From SIG607 sp045605385 (GTDB lineage: Bacteria > Bacillota > Clostridia > Oscillospirales > Acutalibacteraceae), in contig JAZUPW010000017.1 in assembly GCA_045605385.1 (NCBI GenBank), positions 1 through 64,000 on the forward strand: a DNA stretch of 64,000 bases. Direction: 5' to 3'. Both the position numbers and the translations under genes were made by a program. This document shows positions 8,734 through 17,497 of this stretch, piece after piece. Each line of letters starts with the position of its first letter. Positions within the stretch are counted from its first letter, which is position 1. The notes beneath the pieces are model-generated. The model was not told where the DNA came from and did not search any database. It worked only from the letters and a program-made list of their open reading frames with translations.

Positions 8734-9235
8734 AATCACGAAAAAAGCGTTATCTTACATCATTCTGATTTTTTCGCTATTAATTTTTCTTTTAATTTAC
8801 GGTTTTATTATAGGCGGTGAAATTAGTCCGTTTCTTTGGGGAGGTATGTTTTTATTTTTAGTAATTATTGTAACAGCAATTAGTAAAAATTATAACAAAT
8901 ACAAAAACCGTTTCATAAAACTTGACTTTTTAAATGTTTTTATTATTTCATTCATTTTACTAATAGGTGCACATACGTTTTATTATAATTTTAATAATAT
9001 TTCATACACCACGGTAAGGACTTACGGTACAGTTGTGAACGAAATAACTTACAAAGGTGGCGGCACCGCTTGGTTTTATAACCCAGAGGGAAAAGAACTT
9101 AGTGCAGAGGTTAAAGATTATCGTATGATTGTTTATGATGAAACTACTTTGCTTTATAAGGGCGACACAATAATAATAGAAGAACGAAAAGGCGTTTTTG
9201 ACGTTATATATCAAGTAATAAAAAATAACAAATAA
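8720..9235 (+). CDS. hypothetical membrane protein with extracytoplasmic domain
   Basis: This 171-residue protein has three predicted membrane helices (about 10-33, 36-53 and 70-90) and then a soluble domain of about 80 residues rich in beta strands (YGTVVNEITYKGGG onward). The ATG at 8720 lies inside the end of the preceding glycosidase gene. The next gene starts 9 nt downstream, so all three should share a transcript. I recognise no family and assign no function. Confidence 0.7.
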   Translation: MKKFKITKKALSYIILIFSLLIFLLIYGFIIGGEISPFLWGGMFLFLVIIVTAISKNYNKYKNRFIKLDFLNVFIISFILLIGAHTFYYNFNNISYTTVRTYGTVVNEITYKGGGTAWFYNPEGKELSAEVKDYRMIVYDETTLLYKGDTIIIEERKGVFDVIYQVIKNNK

Positions 9236-9244
9236 GGTGTTTTC

Positions 9245-9877
9245 ATGAAAATTTTTAAACAGCAAGATTCAAGCGCAGTATTTCCGTATATTGCTTATAT
9301 TCCCGATGAAATTAGCGAAAAACCCGCTTTAATTATTCAACTTCACGGTGCGGGAGAACGCGGATACGGAAAAGAAAACTTAGATAAGGTAACAATTCAC
9401 GGTCTTCCTAAAATTGTTAACGACGAAAACCTTAAAAACTGTATACTTATACTTCCCCAATGCCCCTCTGATACTTTTTGGGTAGCAAGAATTGAAAGTA
9501 TTAAAAAGTTTATAGACAATATGGTAGAACTGTATAATATTGATAAAAAACGAATTTATTTGTGCGGTTTAAGCATGGGCGGTTTTGGAACTTGGTATAC
9601 CGCAACCGCCTACCCAAAACTTTTTGCGGCTATTGCTCCCTGTTGCGGCGGAGGTATGTCGTGGAGTGCAGGAATGCTTAAAATGCCAATATGGGCTTTT
9701 CACGGTTTGGAAGACAAGGTTGTTCCGCCACGAAACACTATTGAAATGGCAGAAGCCCTTGAAGGTAAAAATCCAAACTTTAAATGCACACTTTATGAAG
9801 GCGTTGCCCATAACTCGTGGGAAAAGGCGTTTAGCGAAGAATTACTTGAATGGCTTCTTTCTAAAGAATTAAATTAG
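9245..9877 (+). CDS. carboxylesterase, PHB-depolymerase/feruloyl-esterase-like
   Basis: This 210-residue alpha/beta hydrolase has an oxyanion motif LHGAGERG near 34, the nucleophile elbow GLSMGGFGTW near 117, an acid residue in GLEDKVVPP near 158, and a catalytic His in VAHNSW near 187. It resembles the LpqC/esterase-D group often found beside glycosidases, where such enzymes remove acyl groups from polysaccharides. It lacks a signal peptide. The RBS AAGGTG precedes the ATG, and the gene is third in the cluster begun by the MGH1-like glycosidase. Confidence 0.82.
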   Translation: MKIFKQQDSSAVFPYIAYIPDEISEKPALIIQLHGAGERGYGKENLDKVTIHGLPKIVNDENLKNCILILPQCPSDTFWVARIESIKKFIDNMVELYNIDKKRIYLCGLSMGGFGTWYTATAYPKLFAAIAPCCGGGMSWSAGMLKMPIWAFHGLEDKVVPPRNTIEMAEALEGKNPNFKCTLYEGVAHNSWEKAFSEELLEWLLSKELN

Positions 9878-9906
9878 TTTTATAAAGCAAATACGGGGGG
9901 ATTTGT

Positions 9907-10761
9907 TTGAAACCGTTTTTAAGTATTGATTTAACAACAAATAAAAAGAACGAACAGCAGAACGGCAATGAATTTATTGTTAAGCAGCCTTCTGCCACAT
10001 TAACACACTCGTTTGAAACTTCTATGGAAAAGGCAAATGAAACCTTTGAAAAATCTAAATTACCTTTAGGTTTTAGAATAATTTATTACTTATGTTATTT
10101 TACTGCTGCAATTATGGCTGTCGGTATACTAAGATCAGACGTACCCATTGAAGAAGCATATAAAAATGCATCTTGGTTGTTTTGGTGTTGCGGTATATGC
10201 GCTGTAATTGGATTTATATTATGGCGTTTTATGGCTTATAAATCGAAAAAGGTTTTAGAAGCAGATGAAAACAAGCAAGTGTTTGACAATTTAGACAGTA
10301 TTGCTGATACTATTTATAAAGACTTAGGCGTACCCGAAAACGCAAAAGCAGTTGATATTCTTTCGTTTTATTACGTAAATAACGGTGATAAAATTAAGAT
10401 AAAAACCAAAGGTGTGCAGTCTTATCAGTTTTTAAACACAGAGTTTAAAATGTTTTTTGATAACCAAAACATATACCTTGCAAATTTAGAATGTTTGTAT
10501 GCTTTTCCAATTAATAACATAACATCAATTAATACTATAAAAAAGAGTGCAAGGCTTAGTTGTTGGAACAAAGAAGAAGACTATAAAAAGGGCGTTTATA
10601 AGAATTATAAATTGGTGTCGGATGAATACGGTTGTATTCATTGTAAATGCTATCACATTTTAGAAATTGCACATAACAATGAAACGTTTGGAATTTATTT
10701 CCCAAGTTATGAATTACCAAGTTTTACGCAAGCAACACAAGGCAGAGTAACTTTAAATTAA
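9907..10761 (+). CDS. hypothetical protein with two membrane helices
   Basis: This 284-residue protein has a hydrophilic N-terminus, two membrane helices (about 55-80 and 90-112) and a soluble C-terminal domain of about 160 residues. The domain may be PH-like, judging by strands such as YYVNNGDKIKIK and LYAFPINNITSI. A TTG start at 9907 is used because a run of Gs lies 6 nt upstream and no better codon is available. It follows the esterase gene by 29 nt. No function can be assigned. Confidence 0.65.
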   Translation: MKPFLSIDLTTNKKNEQQNGNEFIVKQPSATLTHSFETSMEKANETFEKSKLPLGFRIIYYLCYFTAAIMAVGILRSDVPIEEAYKNASWLFWCCGICAVIGFILWRFMAYKSKKVLEADENKQVFDNLDSIADTIYKDLGVPENAKAVDILSFYYVNNGDKIKIKTKGVQSYQFLNTEFKMFFDNQNIYLANLECLYAFPINNITSINTIKKSARLSCWNKEEDYKKGVYKNYKLVSDEYGCIHCKCYHILEIAHNNETFGIYFPSYELPSFTQATQGRVTLN

Positions 10762-10815
10762 CTTGCTTTTTTTCATTAAAAGTTTGCATTATAATAAACA
10801 CAAAGGGGATTATTT

Positions 10816-11271
10816 ATGAGCAGAGAAAAAAGAATTTCGTATTTAATTGTAACTTTATGCACTTTTATCAGCAGGTTTTTATTATACGGCGGATTATTGC
10901 TGTTAATACCAAATAATCAAATCTCGGAAACTTTAAATTTAAGCAAAGAAATAGTTTGTTTAATATACGGTGTTTTGGGCGGTTTTTTATTCAGTTCATT
11001 TCTTTCGGCAATTATATTAACAACTAATTTCTTTTCAAAGCGAAAACTTGCCTTTAAAATTGTGGCTGCACTGCTTTGCCCTATCACAGCAGTTTGTGCT
11101 TTTTATGCTTGTTTTTTCACTTACATTCCATACCAGATTTATAATATTGTAAAAATTGTTACCGAAAAGAAAAAAACCGCTTTCGTAGAAACGCAATATA
11201 ACGTTGTTACCGAAGAACCTATAGTTTACGATATTGAAAATGTTGAAACAAATAATCAAACAGAGGATTAA
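10816..11271 (+). CDS. hypothetical integral membrane protein
   Basis: This 151-residue protein is predicted to have three membrane helices (about 8-32, 45-70 and 80-108) and a short acidic C-terminal tail. It has a good RBS (AAAGGGG) 8 nt before the ATG and is followed 13 nt later by a strong terminator. I recognise no family. Confidence 0.65.
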   Translation: MSREKRISYLIVTLCTFISRFLLYGGLLLLIPNNQISETLNLSKEIVCLIYGVLGGFLFSSFLSAIILTTNFFSKRKLAFKIVAALLCPITAVCAFYACFFTYIPYQIYNIVKIVTEKKKTAFVETQYNVVTEEPIVYDIENVETNNQTED

Positions 11272-11278
11272 AGTTAAA

Positions 11279-11374
11279 CGAACAAAGGCTTGACCGTTTG
11301 GTCAAGCCTTTATTTTAGAGTATTGAAGTGAATTTTAAGTATCACCGTTTAACGTTTTTATCAAAAACAGTAAC
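11279..11374. repeat. 96-bp direct repeat, copy A
   Basis: This block contains the terminator plus about 60 bp beyond it and matches 15998-16093 with about 4-5 differences. In copy B it covers the last codons of the DMT transporter (ending VFDKNVKR). In copy A the same codons are joined to a mannonate-dehydratase fragment. This shows a past recombination. Confidence 0.8.
11284..11315. terminator. GGCTTGACC-type bidirectional terminator (copy 1)
   Basis: AAAGGCTTGACC and GGTCAAGCCTTT form a perfect 12-bp stem around a 4-nt loop. The same stem recurs after genes at 16003, 17446, 21087, 27533, 28407, 30536 and 31897. All copies are inside the accessory region and none is in the core regions after 33.7 kb. 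Confidence 0.85.
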
Positions 11375-11563
11375 CAATGCTCCCCCACGTTCAACTATGT
11401 CGTCAGATGTGCGAAGCCAACCAATATGAGCCATCCAATTAAAGCAAATTGTTCTAATATCAAGCATATCCATAATTGGCATCATTTTTATAACCTTTTC
11501 AATAGCCCAATCGGTATTAATACTAATCTTTGCATACGTTTTTTCATACACCATGAACGACAA
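11342..11563 (-). pseudogene. fragment resembling mannonate dehydratase (uxuA), fused to repeat DNA
   Basis: The 73-codon frame contains RTICFNWMAHIGWLRTS and a following GGALVT. This resembles the ICYNFM...WTRT...GGALVTGFD region of UxuA, the Fe/Mn enzyme that dehydrates D-mannonate in glucuronate catabolism. Intact UxuA is about 350-360 residues; only about 50 remain. The last ten codons come from the 96-bp repeat and are identical to the end of the DMT transporter. No promoter or convincing start is visible, so I treat it as a relic. The 80 bp to the GH38 gene look like further decayed coding DNA. Confidence 0.5.
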
Positions 11564-11645
11564 TATTAGGATTAAGTTTCTTTAAATTTTCAGGCACAAT
11601 TAAAGTCCCTTATCAGCACCTAATAATTTAATTTTTTGGATAATA

Positions 11646-14600
11646 TCATAATACTTCCCTTGTATATCCTATAAATTCATCACTCATAGTTCCATTGTTT
11701 CCAGCTTTATTTACAGCACAAACCCTATAATAATAAGCTGTTTCATCTTTTAAGCCGGAATCAACATATCTACCAACAACATATTCTTCAGGTTCTACAT
11801 TTGCTATAAAGGTTTCATCGTTCGGAATAAATCCTGGCGCTTCACTCCTGAATAATCTATAATGAGAAAAATCTACATCGTTATTATATCCCCACAACAA
11901 ATATATCTCACCACGATTTTCACTATGGTATGCACAAGGAGTTGTTATTAAACCAGTGTAAACAGAGCCAATTGGTGAAGGTTTATTATCTCTTTTAATG
12001 ATTTCTTCTTTATTTTGAATTTTCAAATCCAAACCATCAACATTTAATCTATATGTGATAAAACCAACTTTATCAACCAACTCTTTAGAACGCTCATCAA
12101 CAGTATTTGAAATTACACTTGTTTGCTTGTCAATCAAACTTATTATTGTGGGTTCTTCAAAATCATCAATATGATAGAATCTTGCAATCAACCCCTTCTC
12201 ATCTTCAGCGGGTTTTAATGTAAGCAATCTATCAGGATATTTTGTTATCAAAAACGATTTTTCATCGTCAAAATATTCGCCCGAATGAATATCTGAACCA
12301 ATTACATTTACAGGATTTGCATATAATTCCGCTTTTAGAGGAATATTAGCTTTTTTATAATCCCCACTATACGAAGTTACAGAAAATCTAAACTTGTAAT
12401 TAATATGACGACTTCTAACAGTTCTGGCTTTTAACCAAGCATTTGCGGCATAAACAAACATTTGAGAACCGTCTCCGGTATTCAAATAATCCGTTTTGTC
12501 AGTATGTATGTGATCGAATTCAATCAATTGGTTATCTAATAACATCAATGCCACACCATGATCGTTATTCTCCGCACAACACCATTCGTTAGCAGCCATA
12601 TAAACATCCGTTGAATGACCAGTCACATCTTTTGCATACTCGGCAACGCAACCATTTAAATGACAGTATCTTTTGGCATTTTCAATATCAAAAGGAAAGG
12701 CAAAATAAAGATAATTGTTCTTTATTGGCATTTCAGCCATATCATTTGCACAAAACATATCATTACAAAAATCTATTCTTTTTTCAAAATTTGGAATAGT
12801 AACTGTTGTAATAATTTCTGCTTTAATTATTTCGTGTTTTGATATTATTTTTACAGTAATAAAATAATCCGATTGTTTTACTTCGAATTTTGCACTAATC
12901 GTTTTTGAAAAACTTCTATGATTATCGTTAGTGTATAAAATATCATTAACTTTGTATTTATTGTTCGTATCAACAATTTCTTTTTTAATATCCTTATCAA
13001 AAATCGAAGCAATACTACCATTTTCATCGAATTTAATCAGATAATATTGATTTTCAATTACCGGTGGTGCTTTTGCGATATCGATTTTTTCGTTAATAGT
13101 CATCAAATCACTTTTTGAAATTCTTTTATATCCAAAAGGTGGAATTTTTGTTAATATTCCTTTTTCATTATCTTTTACATACTCTAATCTTGAATGTAAA
13201 GTAGGATTAAATACAATTAAAGACTCTTCAGGAATATTAATTTTATCAACTATTGTTCTTAAAGATTTTTCTATCTCAGACGAAGCAATATTATAAGATT
13301 TTTCGATCCAATCTTCATGTTGCATCCATGTTTCACAAACTCGTCTTCCTTGATATCCGCTTGTGCCATAAGAATGTTCATCGTTACATAACAGATTGTA
13401 CCAAGCCCTATCAAAAAGATAAGCAGGATATTTATATTTTGAATCAAGCATTGATGCTATTGTCGACCATTTTTCTGCAGTTGGTAATAATCGATCTGCC
13501 TCAAACTTTCTTGCTAAACAATCAGCCGCAGAAATGGGATGTTGATACCACCCACCAGTAATATCTCCGGTAACAACCGGAATCGTATCATTATGCTTTT
13601 CTCTCAAAATATCAAATGGCTCATCAGGATTTCCAAGCGTCCTAAGTTTAGGCCATTCCCAATTCGAGTTCCATTCTTTAATAGATTTTAACAATCCCAA
13701 ATTAGGCTTTTCATCATCACCGTAGCATGTTAAAAACCAAATATTATATGGATATTTTTGATCAATCAATGGTAACTTCTCTGCAAATCTCTGTTCCATT
13801 AATGGTAGATTTGATTTTTCAAAGGAATTTGAATTATGCAACAACCCAAATTCTTCTCCACCATTGTCGTATTGCAAACTTCCAAATACCAATAAACGAT
13901 TCTTATTTAAATCTTCCCAATAAAAAACCATAGGGAGTTCAGAAGTATATCTAATATCAATTCTCGAACCGCCACCATTACATTCTGATGACCAAGTACA
14001 ACCACGAAATTTTCTATTCATTCTCCAAACTGATGATTCATTCACATTCCATTGATTAGGAGAAAAGATTACATTTTTATACCCGGCATCAGACAAGGGT
14101 TGTATCATAGACATTGGAAGACCATTATTATCTATCATCGACATTGTATGTGAAGATACTCCCCACTCATCTTCCAAACGTTTTCGTTCATATGCAAAAC
14201 GACACATTTCTTCTAAACCAAAAGTTTGTATGTGATTTCCAGCAAATCCAGAACAAACACCAATTTTTCCATCTTTTACATATTTATGAACAAGATTCTC
14301 TGTTGCTTTACAACCACGATCCATCACATAATTATTAAAGAACCACGTACCCTCAACAGTATAACGATATCGATTATTTTTATTCTCCGAATCGGTCTCA
14401 TCACAAAGTTGCATAGCATTCTCAATAAATTTAGAACTGTTATATCGTTGTATATATTGTGAATTGTGTAAACCAATATCTGTATGTGAGGAAATCATTA
14501 TATAAATTTCTCTTTCAATTGGTTTGGTTAACAAAACATTTTTAACACAGCACTCTTTGCCTGTTAAATCAGAAATAACCCATTTTGACATTATGTTGTT

Positions 14601-14810
14601 TTCAATTTTGGGTATTTTAACTGTAGTGCATCCAAAACCACTATCAAAACTAACCGGTAATTGTTCAAACAAAAGATTATCTTTTTCATCATATACACGG
14701 ATATACATATGCATAACTTTTTTTACATAATATTCTATTGTTACCAATTGCAGTCCGTTTTTATCAACCATAGAAACTGGAAGAATTTCAATTTTTTCCA
14801 CTATATTCAA
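11646..14810 (-). CDS. GH38-like alpha-mannosidase with C-terminal Fn3 domain
   Basis: This large protein of about 1,054 residues has a GH38-type N-terminal catalytic region. It shows SSHTDIGLH near 108, a metal-site type HxD motif, and MIDNNGLPMSM near 230, where the family carries its nucleophile Asp. Beta-sandwich domains follow, and a fibronectin-type-III-like C-terminus (about 950-1050). There is no signal peptide, so it should act in the cytoplasm on imported mannosides. A TTG at 14810 with AGGTGG 8 nt upstream is the best-placed start; GTG codons at 14822 and 14819 sit on that site. It is divergent from an AraC regulator that probably controls it. Confidence 0.8.
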   Translation of the reverse strand: MNIVEKIEILPVSMVDKNGLQLVTIEYYVKKVMHMYIRVYDEKDNLLFEQLPVSFDSGFGCTTVKIPKIENNIMSKWVISDLTGKECCVKNVLLTKPIEREIYIMISSHTDIGLHNSQYIQRYNSSKFIENAMQLCDETDSENKNNRYRYTVEGTWFFNNYVMDRGCKATENLVHKYVKDGKIGVCSGFAGNHIQTFGLEEMCRFAYERKRLEDEWGVSSHTMSMIDNNGLPMSMIQPLSDAGYKNVIFSPNQWNVNESSVWRMNRKFRGCTWSSECNGGGSRIDIRYTSELPMVFYWEDLNKNRLLVFGSLQYDNGGEEFGLLHNSNSFEKSNLPLMEQRFAEKLPLIDQKYPYNIWFLTCYGDDEKPNLGLLKSIKEWNSNWEWPKLRTLGNPDEPFDILREKHNDTIPVVTGDITGGWYQHPISAADCLARKFEADRLLPTAEKWSTIASMLDSKYKYPAYLFDRAWYNLLCNDEHSYGTSGYQGRRVCETWMQHEDWIEKSYNIASSEIEKSLRTIVDKINIPEESLIVFNPTLHSRLEYVKDNEKGILTKIPPFGYKRISKSDLMTINEKIDIAKAPPVIENQYYLIKFDENGSIASIFDKDIKKEIVDTNNKYKVNDILYTNDNHRSFSKTISAKFEVKQSDYFITVKIISKHEIIKAEIITTVTIPNFEKRIDFCNDMFCANDMAEMPIKNNYLYFAFPFDIENAKRYCHLNGCVAEYAKDVTGHSTDVYMAANEWCCAENNDHGVALMLLDNQLIEFDHIHTDKTDYLNTGDGSQMFVYAANAWLKARTVRSRHINYKFRFSVTSYSGDYKKANIPLKAELYANPVNVIGSDIHSGEYFDDEKSFLITKYPDRLLTLKPAEDEKGLIARFYHIDDFEEPTIISLIDKQTSVISNTVDERSKELVDKVGFITYRLNVDGLDLKIQNKEEIIKRDNKPSPIGSVYTGLITTPCAYHSENRGEIYLLWGYNNDVDFSHYRLFRSEAPGFIPNDETFIANVEPEEYVVGRYVDSGLKDETAYYYRVCAVNKAGNNGTMSDEFIGYTREVL

Positions 14811-14972
14811 ATTACACACCACCTATTTTTTAATAAATTATAACATTTTGCAACATTTTCCACAATATAAATATATATCGAAAAAACTGTAAATTTATAA
14901 ACTAAATTTATTCCTAAACTTTCCATTATTATTAACATATTAATTTTTTATACATAATTATTTCACGGTAAT

Positions 14973-14997
14973 GAGAATGTCAATGCTTGACATTCTC
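14973..14997. promoter_or_regulatory. 25-bp perfect palindrome, candidate operator
   Basis: GAGAATGTCAA and TTGACATTCTC form 11-bp arms around TGC in the 300-bp space between the divergent GH38 and AraC genes. No T-run follows, so it is unlikely to be a terminator. It sits about 40 bp upstream of the AraC promoter and is a good candidate binding site for a dimeric regulator. Confidence 0.55.
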
Positions 14998-15034
14998 CGA
15001 AATTTGGCAAAACTGTAATAATATGAATTAAACA

Positions 15035-15063
15035 TTGACAAAATGCTCGATAAGTTATAGACT
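15035..15063 (+). promoter_or_regulatory. probable promoter of the AraC regulator gene
   Basis: TTGACA (15035-15040) is followed after 17 bp by a weak -10 (TAGACT, 15058-15063). The weak -10 fits a regulated or low-level promoter. Confidence 0.45.
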
Positions 15064-15119
15064 TAATATTAGAAAACTCATAAAATTTATTATAAAATAA
15101 TCTAGGACAGCGAATTCTT

Positions 15120-15884
15120 ATGAATAATCTTCCAAATTTTAATATAATTGATATACTAAAAATTAAACGTACTTTTCCGAGCTCAATAATAACCAAAAAC
15201 AAATTTTGTTGTATCTTATCTTGTCGTACAAATGGAGAATGTACTTTTAAAACAGATGCAAAAACTTTTACTGCAAAAGTTGGTGATGTCGTTTTTGTAC
15301 CAGCTTCATTAAATTACACACAATACCACACCCAAGAATCACTTATTTGTTTTCATTTTTTTATTGACAAAGAAATAAAATCCAATATACAAATTCACAC
15401 ATATAAAGATCCTGCAAAAATGGTAAAATTATTTCAAAAAGCAGAATCTATTTGGAACAAAAAAGGACCTTTATATCAATATGCTTGTCTTTCTATACTA
15501 TATGAAATCATTAGTAAAACAGGCATCATTATAGAGGAAGAACCTGAAAAAATACCTCAAATATTAGAAGATGCCATTTCATACATAAACAGCAATATGT
15601 TTGAGACTAGTTTTTCAATCGAAAACTGTTTATCCGAGATTAATGTTAGCCGCACTTATCTTAATAAACTATTTAAGAAACATTTCAATATAACTCCTAT
15701 CTCTTATGTAAATAATAAACGTTTAAATCGAGCAAAACAGCTTATAAGAACAGAAAACTATACCAATGACATAATTGCGAATTTATGCGGTTTTAAAGAA
15801 ACAGCATATTTTTACCATTTCTTCAAAAAGAATACTGGTATGACTCCAAAAGAATACAAAAAAGACAAGAATACGTTATTATAA
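15120..15884 (+). CDS. AraC-family transcriptional regulator
   Basis: This 254-residue regulator has an N-terminal cupin-type sensor domain (about 15-90, with GDVVFVPASLNYTQYH) and a C-terminal pair of AraC helix-turn-helix motifs (about 150-250). The signature is NKRLNRAKQLI followed by CGFKETAYFYHFFKKNTGMTP. It is transcribed away from the GH38 mannosidase and probably activates that gene in response to a mannoside-derived sugar. The ligand is inferred from position only. Confidence 0.88.
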   Translation: MNNLPNFNIIDILKIKRTFPSSIITKNKFCCILSCRTNGECTFKTDAKTFTAKVGDVVFVPASLNYTQYHTQESLICFHFFIDKEIKSNIQIHTYKDPAKMVKLFQKAESIWNKKGPLYQYACLSILYEIISKTGIIIEEEPEKIPQILEDAISYINSNMFETSFSIENCLSEINVSRTYLNKLFKKHFNITPISYVNNKRLNRAKQLIRTENYTNDIIANLCGFKETAYFYHFFKKNTGMTPKEYKKDKNTLL

Positions 15885-15997
15885 ACATTTTATTAAATCC
15901 CTCCTTTTGACTTAATATTAACATATAATTTTAAAATAGTCTTGTCATTTCTTGCACAATTAAGAAAAACTTAAAACCGCCCTATTATTCACAAAAT

Positions 15998-16093
15998 CGA
16001 ACAAAGGCTTGACCGTTTGGTCAAGCCTTTGTTTTAGAGTATTGCAGTGAATTTTATGTATCACCGTTTAACGTTTTTATCAAAAACAGTAAT
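15998..16093. repeat. 96-bp direct repeat, copy B
   Basis: This matches 11279-11374 with about 4-5 differences and spans the terminator plus the last codons of the DMT transporter gene. It is probably the source copy, because here the coding part belongs to an intact gene. Confidence 0.8.
16003..16034. terminator. GGCTTGACC-type bidirectional terminator (copy 2)
   Basis: A 12-bp stem with a GTTT loop and T-runs on both strands lies between the convergent AraC (+) and DMT transporter (-) genes. Confidence 0.85.
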
Positions 16094-16945
16094 CAAAATG
16101 CAGGCACAAATAACCAACAGTGAGCCTATACACATACTGACATTAAAATTTTCTTGAAAAACTATAACTCCCATCAATACGCCTGTAAGTGGCTCTATAG
16201 TGCTTAAAACAGAAGCACGTTCACCACCAATTAAAAAAGTACCGCGTTGGAACATAACCACCGCTCCTACGCCTACTACTATGGCAAGTAAAATGCATAA
16301 CAGCCAACCGAGAATAGTTGCAGGCAACGTAATGCGATCGAATGCAAGGCAAACTGCCAATAAAGATACCGAGCAAACCGCCGAAATATAAAAACTAAGT
16401 TTGAATCCTGAAACATCGTTATAGCGAAAAACAGAAAGAAGTACCACATATATTGCATAGGTAACGCCCGAAGCCAATGCGAGTGAGCAGCCTATTATAT
16501 CTAATTGCTCATTTGGATTGTAAAACATACATAAACCTACAACACATAACAGAACCGCTAAAAACGTATTTAACTTTATTTTTTTGCGCAGAAAAATAAA
16601 TCCAATTAAAACTACAACAGCAGGATAAACAAAGTGAAACACGGTTGCAGTACCCGTGGCTATATGCTGATAAGAGCCGTAAAGCAACAACGGTGTTATA
16701 CAACATCCCATTAATGCAATTAACACAATTGACGGTATAGCCTTGACGGAGATTTTGAATGATTTGTCTTGACGCCAAGTAAACAAAGCAAGTAAGGGCA
16801 AAGCAAGTAAATTTCTAAATAAAACAACACTTTCCCTATTTATTTTCTCAGCATAAATATAGCGTGTAATCAGCGGCATACAACCAAATAAGAACGCACT
16901 TATAATAACCAATACATAGCCTTTTATTATAGTTCTGTTTTTCAT
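16061..16945 (-). CDS. DMT-superfamily (EamA) transporter
   Basis: This 294-residue protein has about ten membrane helices arranged as two EamA repeats (about 8-140 and 150-290), as in drug/metabolite exporters. The ATG at 16945 is chosen because AAAGGA lies 6 nt upstream; an ATG at 16963 lacks an RBS. The C-terminal VFDKNVKR lies within the 96-bp repeat. The substrate is unknown; amino acids, nucleobases and sugars are all transported by this family. Confidence 0.85.
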   Translation of the reverse strand: MKNRTIIKGYVLVIISAFLFGCMPLITRYIYAEKINRESVVLFRNLLALPLLALFTWRQDKSFKISVKAIPSIVLIALMGCCITPLLLYGSYQHIATGTATVFHFVYPAVVVLIGFIFLRKKIKLNTFLAVLLCVVGLCMFYNPNEQLDIIGCSLALASGVTYAIYVVLLSVFRYNDVSGFKLSFYISAVCSVSLLAVCLAFDRITLPATILGWLLCILLAIVVGVGAVVMFQRGTFLIGGERASVLSTIEPLTGVLMGVIVFQENFNVSMCIGSLLVICACILITVFDKNVKR

Positions 16946-17160
16946 CGTTATTCCTTTATTCATGTAATCTGCCTAGTAATAACTAACAATACTATAAATG
17001 GATAATTTATTCCACTTCAAGCGTAATGAGTTATATTCAGCCATACTTATTTTATGTTATTTAAGATACAACAACTTTCTCCTAATTGTCAATGTATTTT
17101 TACAAAAAAACAGCATTATTTTTGATTTATATACATAGTTTATTTCGTTATTAACTAACG

Positions 17161-17195
17161 TTTGATTTAAACCCAAACAGTTGTATTTTAATTAA
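17161..17195 (+). pseudogene. 35-bp relic of a GH39-like gene 3' end
   Basis: This stretch matches the 3' end of the GH39 gene at 21039-21073 with 3 mismatches in 35 bp, around the codons for PNSCILI. It is followed by an IS200/IS605-like element and then a copy of the same terminator type. A GH39-like gene therefore probably ended here before deletion. The preceding 175 bp (16985-17160) are AT-rich with nothing recognisable. Confidence 0.55.
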
Positions 17196-17200
17196 TCATA

Positions 17201-17427
17201 ACCACTAGCAAACTAGTGGTATGCACAGCCCCTATAAGGGGCGCCTACTGGCCAGGTTCCTAAAAGGGACCTCGAAAGTTTGGCAACGCATTACCATCTC
17301 GGGCAGCCGCTCACGTGCGGCTGTCTTTCCAATATTTCTTTGTGGCTTGGCACTTGCCTCGCCACATTTTATTGTAGCACTACTCGTTTTATCTTCCCCC
17401 AGTAGAACTGGGGGTTTATTTCCACGT
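17201..17427. mobile_element. non-autonomous IS200/IS605-like element (hairpin-rich)
   Basis: About 225 bp contain six consecutive hairpins: ACCACTAG/CTAGTGGT at the left end, GCCCC/GGGGC with a TATAA loop, AGGTTCC/GGGACCT, CAGCCGC/GCGGCTG, TGTGGC/GCCACA, and CCCCCAGT/ACTGGGGG at the right end. There is no TnpA or TnpB gene. Subterminal palindromes without long inverted repeats fit IS200/IS605-derived elements (PATEs) and their structured right-end RNA. It appears to have inserted between a gene's 3' end and its terminator. A free-standing structured RNA is the alternative. Confidence 0.6.
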
Positions 17428-17445
17428 CTAAAGACACCAACAAAA

Positions 17446-17477
17446 AAAGGCTTGACCAATTGGTCAAGCCTTTTTTT
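17446..17477. terminator. GGCTTGACC-type bidirectional terminator (copy 3)
   Basis: A 12-bp stem with an AATT loop and T-run lies just beyond the stop of the minus-strand AraC gene. Confidence 0.85.
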
Positions 17478-17497
17478 GAATATACAGTGTCATTAGT

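Noticed and set aside
17221..17496. 91-codon frame across the hairpin-rich element
   Set aside because: It crosses several perfect palindromes and the terminator; composition is explained by structure, not coding.
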